This document shows positions 1 to 3,534 of a stretch of DNA of 7,370 nt, in pieces. The stretch is taken from the NCBI GenBank assembly GCA_030460725.1, contig JAKECL010000081.1, positions 1 through 7,370 of the forward strand, written 5' to 3'. Both the position numbers and the translations under genes were made by a program. The notes beneath the pieces were generated by a model. It ran no database searches, was not told the origin of the DNA, and saw only the letters and a list, made by a program, of their open reading frames with translations. Position 1 is the first letter of the stretch; the number at the start of each line of letters is the position of its first letter. The stretch comes from Propionibacterium sp. Its GTDB lineage: Bacteria > Actinomycetota > Actinomycetes > Actinomycetales > Actinomycetaceae.

Positions 1-361
1 GTGACCATGCCTCGGAGGCCCGGTCGGCCTGGACGAAGAGGTGGTCGTGGTAGAAACCGGCCACGACATTGCAGGCGATGGACCGGCTGGCCAGCGTCTG
101 GGCGATCGTGGCGGTGAGGCCGATGGAGTCCAGTGAGGAGTGCACTCCCAGGGTGATGCGGGCGAAGGTGTGGTCGAGGGGAAGACCGAAGGCGCGCGCG
201 TCCTCCTCCTCGACGATGACCGTGGTGCCCTCGTCCTCCCTGACGACGGCGAACGGGAGGAGTCCCTCGGGCACGGGGTCGACGGTGGCGAAGACGTAGG
301 TTCCCTGGGGCTTGGCGTCCAGTGATGCGAGGGTGTGGTCGAGGTCAGTCAGTCCGGACAT
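1..361 (-). CDS. ACT-domain protein (ACT_3, formerly DUF2241, with ACT_7-like C-terminal half), partial
   Basis: The reading frame opens at an ATG at 361-359 and runs without a stop to the window edge, giving the first 120 residues. The family is usually about 130 residues, so only a short C-terminal tail should be missing. The second half carries the family's most conserved stretch: residues 66-75 (FARITLGVHS), then SLDSIGLTATIAQTL, then CNVVAGFYHDHLFV at 97-110. The first half has TYVFATVDP near residues 21-29 and TTVIVEEEDA near 46-55, as in other members. ACT domains usually bind amino acids or other small ligands and act as regulatory modules. This stand-alone family has no established enzymatic role, so a ligand-sensing function is only a family-level expectation. 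There is no Shine-Dalgarno before the ATG, and a TANNNT hexamer lies 7 nt upstream, which fits leaderless translation. It is transcribed divergently from hsp20. Confidence 0.85.
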   Translation of the reverse strand, partial: MSGLTDLDHTLASLDAKPQGTYVFATVDPVPEGLLPFAVVREDEGTTVIVEEEDARAFGLPLDHTFARITLGVHSSLDSIGLTATIAQTLASRSIACNVVAGFYHDHLFVQADRASEAWS

Positions 362-368
362 GGGGGAG

Positions 369-374
369 AGGCTA
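369..374 (-). promoter_or_regulatory. Candidate -10 element for a leaderless ACT-domain transcript
   Basis: On the minus strand the hexamer TAGCCT lies 7 nt upstream of the ATG at 361. It matches the actinobacterial TANNNT -10 pattern. At this spacing transcription would start at or next to the A of the start codon. The intervening bases are pyrimidine-rich and contain no Shine-Dalgarno, which agrees with a leaderless mRNA. I see no good -35 hexamer. Confidence 0.4.
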
Positions 375-510
375 TCGCGCACCCGTACTCTGCGCAGCAC
401 TGTCTCAGCTGGGACGGCGGAGCACCTGGACGGCGCGGGTGGCGACCACGTTGGTCGGTTCCCGGTGTGCCAGGTGTCGATCGGGGTGGGGTCGGTCTGT
501 GCTGTCCCAT

Positions 511-558
511 CGGTGGCCGGTGGCCGGTGGCCGGTGGCTGGTGGCGGTGGCTGGTGGC
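511..558. repeat. Imperfect 7-bp tandem repeat (CGGTGGC)
   Basis: Four exact, contiguous copies of CGGTGGC occupy 511-538. They are followed by TGGTGG, CGGTGGC and TGGTGGC up to 558. No reading frame of interest crosses it. The array is the sort of short tandem repeat that changes copy number by replication slippage. It sits about 50 bp upstream of the hsp20 promoter elements and about 150 bp from the ACT-gene start. Confidence 0.85.
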
Positions 559-610
559 CGGCCGGCGTCGCGGTCCGGCGGATCCGCGTTGCCGGGGCGG
601 ACATCCACCA

Positions 611-637
611 GGAACTGAGTCCAGTGGGCTCAATGTT
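611..637 (+). promoter_or_regulatory. Candidate ECF sigma (SigE/SigH/SigR-like) promoter of hsp20
   Basis: GGAAC at 611-615 is followed after 19 nt by GTT at 635-637. Stress sigma factors of the SigE/SigH/SigR group in actinobacteria recognise GGAAY separated from GTT by about 18-19 nt, so both motif and spacing fit. Transcription would start near 643-648. Mycobacterial hsp20 (acr2) is a known precedent for combined SigE/SigH and HspR control. The motif is short and a chance match cannot be excluded. Confidence 0.42.
614..634 (+). promoter_or_regulatory. Weak HAIR-like inverted repeat (first of two)
   Basis: ACTGAGT, 7 nt, GCTCAAT. Relative to the HspR-associated inverted repeat (HAIR) consensus CTTGAGT-N7-ACTCAAG, each half matches 5 of 7 bases (the TGAGT and CTCAA cores) and the spacer is exactly 7 nt. 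It lies between the two blocks of the candidate ECF promoter and ends 7 bp before the better HAIR. On its own it would not be convincing; the second site and the exact spacer make it plausible. Confidence 0.35.
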
Positions 638-641
638 CAGC

Positions 642-662
642 CTTGAGTGAAACACGCTCAAC
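642..662 (+). promoter_or_regulatory. HAIR operator (HspR binding site) upstream of hsp20
   Basis: CTTGAGT at 642-648, a 7-nt spacer, and GCTCAAC at 656-662. The left half matches the HAIR consensus 7 of 7, the right half 5 of 7, and the spacer length is exact. HspR is the MerR-type repressor of actinobacterial dnaK, clpB and some hsp20 genes. The site overlaps the predicted start of transcription, which suits a repressor operator. HspR itself is not encoded in the window. Confidence 0.62.
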
Positions 663-691
663 TCTACTTGCGGACATCTCCCAGGCGCGCG

Positions 692-705
692 ACACTGAAC
701 AGTGT
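692..705. repeat. 14-bp perfect palindrome in the hsp20 leader
   Basis: ACACTG, AA, CAGTGT forms a perfect dyad. As RNA it could extend to a 7-bp stem (690-696 with 701-707, including one G-U pair) closed by a GAAC loop. It lies between the HAIR operator and the Shine-Dalgarno. It could be the operator of a second regulator or a leader hairpin; I cannot assign it to a known family. Confidence 0.6.
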
Positions 706-722
706 TGAAGCCCGAGAGGGCA

Positions 723-771
723 GGTGATCCGGTCCGGAGGGTCCGGGCCGGGACAACCGGAGGTGATCACC
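723..771 (+). promoter_or_regulatory. Foldable 5' leader around the hsp20 Shine-Dalgarno; possible RNA thermometer
   Basis: A 9-bp hairpin is visible: 729-737 pairs with 743-751 with one U-G pair, around a 5-nt loop at 738-742. Outside it, GGUGAU at 723-728 can pair with AUCACC at 766-771, immediately before the ATG. This leaves the GGAGG at 759-763 in an asymmetric internal loop. In addition GGTGATCACC at 762-771 is itself a perfect palindrome. Small heat-shock genes in other bacteria often use RNA thermometers (ROSE, fourU). This fold matches neither named class by sequence and is my inference from base pairing. Confidence 0.35.
759..768 (+). promoter_or_regulatory. Near-perfect Shine-Dalgarno deciding the hsp20 start
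   Basis: GGAGGTGATC gives 10 contiguous bases complementary to the 3' end of 16S rRNA, with 8 nt between GGAGG and the ATG at 772. This makes 772 the start rather than the in-frame ATG at 724, which would add 16 residues that do not resemble an Hsp20 N-terminus. Confidence 0.9.
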
Positions 772-1248
772 ATGGCTACTCGTTACGATCCGTTCCGCGA
801 CGTCGATCGCGTGTTCAATTCAGTCCTGCGTCAGGTCCCGGCGAATCCGGGGATGCCGCTCGACCTCTACAAGGACGGCGACGAGTTCGTCGCCGAGCTC
901 GACCTGCCGGGTGTCGATCCCGCGTCGATCGACATCGATGTCGAGGAGCACACCCTGACCATCAGCGCCAAGCGCGCCGCCCACGCCGGTGAGCACGTGC
1001 AGTGGCTCAGCCACGAGCGCCCCACGGGGGCATTCGCCCGTCAGCTGACGCTGGGCAATGGTGTGGCACTGGACGGGATCAAGGCCTCCTACCGCGATGG
1101 CGTGCTCACGCTGAGCATCCCGGTTGCCGAGGCCGCCAAGCCCCGCAAGATCTCGGTCGCGGTCGACAACTCCGCGCCGACCACCATTGAGGGTGAGTCC
1201 ACCGAGTCCGGTGGGACCAGGACGGTGCCGGAACCCGCGAACGCCTGA
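772..1248 (+). CDS. Small heat-shock protein, Hsp20/alpha-crystallin family
   Basis: The product is a 158-residue ATP-independent cytoplasmic chaperone that should hold unfolding proteins for refolding by DnaK/ClpB. The N-terminus (MATRYDPFRDVDRVFN) is typical of actinobacterial Hsp20. The alpha-crystallin domain spans about residues 28-130, with MPLDLYKDGDEFVAELDLPGV at its start and ASYRDGVLTLSIPV at 105-118, the A-x(3)-D-G-V-L hallmark. An I-x-V motif (I127-S-V129), which docks neighbouring dimers in the oligomer, follows. The tail of about 28 residues is polar and rich in Thr, Ser, Glu and Gly, as expected for a flexible solubilising extension. Length is normal for the family. Translation is set by an almost ideal Shine-Dalgarno. 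Upstream HAIR-like repeats suggest HspR repression with heat induction. It stands alone, divergent from the ACT-domain gene and convergent with the LmeA-like gene. Confidence 0.96.
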   Translation: MATRYDPFRDVDRVFNSVLRQVPANPGMPLDLYKDGDEFVAELDLPGVDPASIDIDVEEHTLTISAKRAAHAGEHVQWLSHERPTGAFARQLTLGNGVALDGIKASYRDGVLTLSIPVAEAAKPRKISVAVDNSAPTTIEGESTESGGTRTVPEPANA

Positions 1249-1332
1249 ACGCCCAGGTGTTCCGGCGCGGGTGCCGCGACCTGACTGATGGTCGGAGGGC
1301 ATGCGCTGCAGTGACGGCCGCGAGGACGACCC

Positions 1333-1377
1333 CGAGACGCGTTCTCGCTGGCACCATCTGCAGTCGTGGGGCGTCTC
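1333..1377. terminator. Weak hairpins between convergent hsp20 and LmeA-like genes
   Basis: The 127 nt between the two stop codons contain CGAGA-N5-TCTCG (1333-1347). An alternative long-range pair joins GAGACGC (1334-1340) to GCGTCTC (1371-1377), the latter overlapping the LmeA-like stop codon. A smaller CGCGG-GTG-CCGCG stem lies at 1266-1278 just after the hsp20 stop. None is followed by a U-tract, so these are at best weak or Rho-assisted terminators. Confidence 0.22.
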
Positions 1378-2173
1378 AGGAGGCGAACTCCCCGAAGCTC
1401 ACCTCCTGGCCGATCAGGTCCACCGAGAGCCCCTCGGGTCCGCTGCCCAGCTCCGTCACACGGATGCCCTCGGGCAGTCCGTCCAGGGGAATCGTCGGGA
1501 GTCCCCCGGCGACGACCCGGACGAGGTCCAGGGGGACGTCCAGTCCGGCCATAGAGGCCGAGGTGGGGGTGAGCACCAATGAGCGTCCGCCCTCGTCCGG
1601 GGAAATGGTCACGGTCACCGTCGCCTGCTGACCGAGCACGTCCAGGGAGAGGGTCACTCCCTCGTCACCCGTGGTCAGCGTCCCGGGCACCCCGGCCGCG
1701 CTGGCCAGGGGCGCGAGCGACCGTGTGGTGATGGCGGCAGTGGCGGTGAGGTCGCGGGTCGTGTGGGGCGCGGACGTGTCCACGCCGGTGAGGTGCGCGT
1801 CGATGTCGCTGACCCGGAGCGTCCCGTACTCGGTGTCCACGTCGTAGGCGGGGAGGTGGACCCGCAGGGAGTCCAGTTCGCCCGCCAGCAGCTGGGTGAG
1901 TAGGGGGAGGCCCTCCACCTGCACGCTCAGGTCCCCGGACACGCTGCTCCCGCCTGCTCCACTGCTCCCGTCGTCCCCCGTCGGCACGGGTCCGGAAGTG
2001 GGGTCCCCGGAGGTGTCCACATCGGACCCGGGGGCCGGGGTCACCACTCCGGGTGCGGCGGCGAGGGAGTCCTCGATGCCGCGCTCCAGGAAATGGTCAG
2101 TCGCGCGGTCCGCCACGACCAGCAGGACCGCCACGACGACCAGGACGACGAACAGTCGGCGCAGGGTCCTCAT
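1376..2173 (-). CDS. LmeA-like (DUF2993) secreted or membrane-anchored lipid-binding protein
   Basis: The product is 265 residues long. Residues 1-6 are basic (MRTLRR) and 7-21 form a hydrophobic helix, a signal peptide or N-terminal anchor without a lipobox cysteine, so the rest should lie outside the membrane. DVDTEYGTLRVSDIDAHLTGV and VEGLPLLTQLLAGELDSLRV (about 86-105) match the LmeA/DUF2993 pattern, in which a GFPFLTQ-type motif precedes repeated beta-strands that bind phospholipid. Mycobacterial LmeA takes part in lipomannan maturation; whether that role applies here is unknown. Residues 41-79 form a Gly/Ser/Pro/Thr/Asp-rich linker between anchor and folded domain. The ATG is preceded by a GAGGGA Shine-Dalgarno that overlaps the stop codon of the upstream reductase, 10 nt away, so the two are probably co-transcribed and translationally linked. 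Confidence 0.82.
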   Translation of the reverse strand: MRTLRRLFVVLVVVAVLLVVADRATDHFLERGIEDSLAAAPGVVTPAPGSDVDTSGDPTSGPVPTGDDGSSGAGGSSVSGDLSVQVEGLPLLTQLLAGELDSLRVHLPAYDVDTEYGTLRVSDIDAHLTGVDTSAPHTTRDLTATAAITTRSLAPLASAAGVPGTLTTGDEGVTLSLDVLGQQATVTVTISPDEGGRSLVLTPTSASMAGLDVPLDLVRVVAGGLPTIPLDGLPEGIRVTELGSGPEGLSVDLIGQEVSFGEFAS

Positions 2174-2183
2174 CGCAGGTCCC

Positions 2184-3047
2184 TCACAAGCGGTCCAGGG
2201 TGTCGGGGTGGCTGCCGGTGCGGCCGGCCTCGCCCTCGTCCAGTGCGTCGATGCGGGCCACCTGCGCCGCGCTCAAGGAGACGTCGAGGACCCCGAGGTT
2301 CTCCTGCTGCCGCGCCGGGGTCACCGACTTCGGGAAGATGACGTCGCCGCGCTGCACCGCCCAGGCCAGCGCGACCTGGGAGGCGGTGGCACCGACCTCC
2401 TCGCCGATCGCGGTGAGCACGGGGTCCGTCGCCGCCCGGCCGCGTGCCAGCGGGGACCACGCCTCCGTGACGATGCCGTGTTCGTCATCGAAGTCGTGGA
2501 CGGCCCGGTTGGGCAGGAACGGGTGGGACTCCACCTGGTTGACCATGGGGACCACATCGGCGTGCTCCAGGATCGGCTCCAGGTGGTGGGGCTCGAAGTT
2601 CGAGACCCCGATCGCGCGGGCGCGACCGTCCCCGAGGAACTCCTCCAGCACCTTCCAGGTGGTGACGAAGTCGCCGCCGTAGTGCATGGGCAGGGGCCAG
2701 TGGATGAGGAAGAGATCGACGTGGTCGGTGCGCAGGTCGCGCAGGGACCGCGCGAAGGACTCGCGGGCCGCGGTCGGTTCGTGGTTGGGGTTGTCGAGCT
2801 TGGAGGTGAGGAACACTTCCTCCCGTTCCAGCCCGGAGTCGGTCCATGCCTGCCCGACCTCGGCCTCGTTGTGGTACATCTGCGCGGTGTCGATGTGCCG
2901 GTAGCCCAGTCGCAGGGCACTGAGGACCACGTCCACGACGTCCTGGGTGACCTTGTAGGTGCCGAACCCCAACTGGGGGATGGCAGTTCCGCTGGCCAGG
3001 GGGACTGCGGGGATGTCGACGAGATGGGACTCGGATGAGTCGGGCAT
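2184..3047 (-). CDS. Aldo/keto reductase, 2,5-diketo-D-gluconate reductase-like (AKR5-type)
   Basis: The product is a 287-residue NADPH-dependent TIM-barrel oxidoreductase that should reduce aldehydes or ketones in the cytoplasm; the substrate cannot be read from sequence. All four catalytic residues are present: D53 and Y58 in HIDTAQMYHNEAEVG, K83 in VFLTSKLDN, and H116 in DLFLIHWP. The cofactor end carries GVSNFEPHHL, VNQVESHPF and the C-terminal signature IFPKSVTPARQQENL. Length is right for the DkgA/DkgB group. The ATG at 3047 is chosen because it is preceded by GGAAGG at a good distance and the N-terminus then starts just before the first barrel strand (VPLASGTAIPQLGFGTYKV). The frame stays open for about 215 codons upstream, but that part is low-complexity Pro/Arg/Ala sequence read through repeats and the G/C tract and is not coding. 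The LmeA-like gene follows after 10 nt. Confidence 0.95.
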   Translation of the reverse strand: MPDSSESHLVDIPAVPLASGTAIPQLGFGTYKVTQDVVDVVLSALRLGYRHIDTAQMYHNEAEVGQAWTDSGLEREEVFLTSKLDNPNHEPTAARESFARSLRDLRTDHVDLFLIHWPLPMHYGGDFVTTWKVLEEFLGDGRARAIGVSNFEPHHLEPILEHADVVPMVNQVESHPFLPNRAVHDFDDEHGIVTEAWSPLARGRAATDPVLTAIGEEVGATASQVALAWAVQRGDVIFPKSVTPARQQENLGVLDVSLSAAQVARIDALDEGEAGRTGSHPDTLDRL

Positions 3048-3075
3048 GGGAGGGCCTTCCGTGTGTGGTGGCTCC

Positions 3076-3081
3076 AGCCTA
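3076..3081 (-). promoter_or_regulatory. Candidate -10 hexamer for the reductase operon
   Basis: On the minus strand TAGGCT fits the actinobacterial TANNNT -10 pattern and would place the transcript start about 20 nt before the reductase ATG. No clear -35 hexamer lies 16-18 nt upstream, so the call rests on position and on the bases T, A and T only. Confidence 0.27.
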
Positions 3082-3131
3082 GGGCGGGGTGGGCCGTGCA
3101 TGCCCGTCGTTGGGTCGAGTGGACTCCCGAC

Positions 3132-3216
3132 GTCCGTGGTCCGGGGCTCGTGTCCGTGCGCTTCCGGGGCTGGTTGTCCTGTGCCCCGGGGACCGGGCCT
3201 GTGCATTTCCGGGGCA
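3132..3216. repeat. Imperfect tandem repeats with 22-23-nt period
   Basis: The core CCGGGG recurs at 3141, 3164, 3186 and 3209, spaced 23, 22 and 23 nt. Two units share a longer core: GTGCGCTTCCGGGGC at 3156-3170 and GTGCATTTCCGGGGC at 3201-3215, identical at 13 of 15 bases. GTCC-GTG or TCCTGTG sequences recur before the cores. Units are degenerate, so this may be an old array. No protein is plausibly encoded. Confidence 0.5.
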
Positions 3217-3276
3217 TTCGGCTGACTCCCGGTCGTCCTGGGACATGGGCGACAGACAATGCTCACCCGACCGGGA

Positions 3277-3293
3277 GTGTGCCGACGTGCCGG
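3277..3293. repeat. 17-bp direct repeat, copy 1
   Basis: GTGTGCCGACGTGCCGG occurs here and again, identically, at 3513-3529. The two copies flank the right hairpin block and the whole A/T-free tract, 236 nt apart start to start. In this copy the last bases also form the loop and right arm of a 6-bp hairpin; copy 2 lacks that arm. Confidence 0.85.
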
Positions 3294-3337
3294 TCGGCTG
3301 TGACCTGCGCGGATGCGGGACCACCGGAGAGCGGGAA

Positions 3338-3352
3338 TGGGCGGCTCGCCCA
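3338..3352 (-). terminator. Possible terminator hairpin downstream of the ABC operon
   Basis: TGGGCG and CGCCCA pair perfectly around a 3-nt loop, about 185 nt past the ABC stop codon. On the minus strand the stem is followed by TTCCCGCTC, only a trace of a U-tract. It is plausible as a weak intrinsic terminator, but not more. Confidence 0.25.
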
Positions 3353-3386
3353 CATTGTCTGTCGTCGAGTGCGTCCGAGTGCCGGA

Positions 3387-3508
3387 GCGGGGGGGGCCCC
3401 CCGGGGGCGGCGCGGGCGCCCGGGGGGGGGGGCGGGCGGGGGGGGGGGGGGGGGGGGGGGGCGCGCGGGGGCGGCGGGCCCCGGGGGGGGGGGCCCGGGG
3501 GGCCGCGC
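3387..3508. repeat. 122-nt A/T-free tract with homopolymeric G runs
   Basis: No A or T occurs in 3387-3508. G runs on the plus strand include 8 (3389-3396), 11 (3422-3432), 24 (3438-3461) and 11 (3483-3493). The tract is strongly strand-asymmetric, so the plus strand can form G-quadruplexes, while transcripts reading out of the ABC operon would be C-rich. It may be real, or a sequencing or assembly artefact at a hard-to-read site; its exact length should not be trusted. Confidence 0.85.
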
Positions 3509-3512
3509 TCGG

Positions 3513-3529
3513 GTGTGCCGACGTGCCGG
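3513..3529. repeat. 17-bp direct repeat, copy 2
   Basis: Exact second copy of GTGTGCCGACGTGCCGG, ending 6 bp before the ABC stop codon at 3535-3537. Together with copy 1 it brackets the G/C-only tract, so recombination or slippage between copies could delete or expand the intervening DNA. Confidence 0.85.
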
Positions 3530-3534
3530 GAGGA

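Larger units (their letters stand above)
362..771. other. Divergent intergenic control region between the ACT-domain gene and hsp20
   Basis: These 410 nt hold no credible gene. The overlapping frames on both strands are low-complexity shadows of the GC-rich sequence. The left end carries the ACT-gene -10 candidate. The middle (about 511-558) is a GGTGGC-type tandem repeat. The right part (611-771) is a dense control region for hsp20. From about 610 to 720 base composition falls visibly in GC, which is typical of promoter DNA in a GC-rich genome. Confidence 0.75.
3250..3364. repeat. Structured 115-nt block bounded by 12-bp perfect inverted repeats
   Basis: CGACAGACAATG at 3250-3261 is repeated as its exact reverse complement at 3353-3364. 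Inside lie two further hairpins: GCCGAC-N6-GTCGGC at 3281-3298 and TGGGCG-GCT-CGCCCA at 3338-3352, the latter adjoining the right arm. No target-site duplication is visible outside the arms. The block could be a structured RNA or terminator region of the ABC operon, or a MITE-like or REP-like repeat; a single window cannot distinguish these. Confidence 0.6.
3048..3534. other. Gene-free, repeat-rich and G/C-extreme intergenic region
   Basis: These 487 nt separate the 3' end of the ABC operon from the 5' end of the reductase operon, both on the minus strand. Frames are open on both strands, but their translations are Gly-, Arg- and Pro-rich low-complexity sequence without Shine-Dalgarno sequences. 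In order from the left the region holds the reductase promoter area, imperfect 22-23-nt repeats (about 3132-3216), a structured block with 12-bp inverted ends (3250-3364), a 122-nt A/T-free tract (3387-3508), and the second copy of a 17-bp direct repeat just after the ABC stop codon. Confidence 0.8.

Noticed and set aside
511..558. CRISPR-like array from the short repeats
   Set aside because: Units are only 7 bp with no spacers, no repeat-spacer periodicity and no cas gene nearby.
349..633. Minus-strand frame of 94 codons overlapping the ACT-gene start and the 7-bp repeat
   Set aside because: Low-complexity Pro/Arg/His translation, no ribosome-binding site, and conflict with the well-supported ACT-domain frame.
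643..670. Housekeeping-type promoter TTGAGT-N16-TACTTG for hsp20
   Set aside because: The -10 matches TATAAT poorly and lacks the final T of TANNNT. The ECF-type motif pair upstream fits better.
3079..3324. Open frame of 81 codons on the minus strand upstream of the reductase
   Set aside because: Its translation is Pro/Arg/Ser/Thr-rich with no recognisable domain, it crosses the imperfect repeats and hairpins, and it has no ribosome-binding site.
3250..3364. Insertion sequence
   Set aside because: It is too short for a transposase and no flanking target duplication is seen. A MITE remains possible but unproven.
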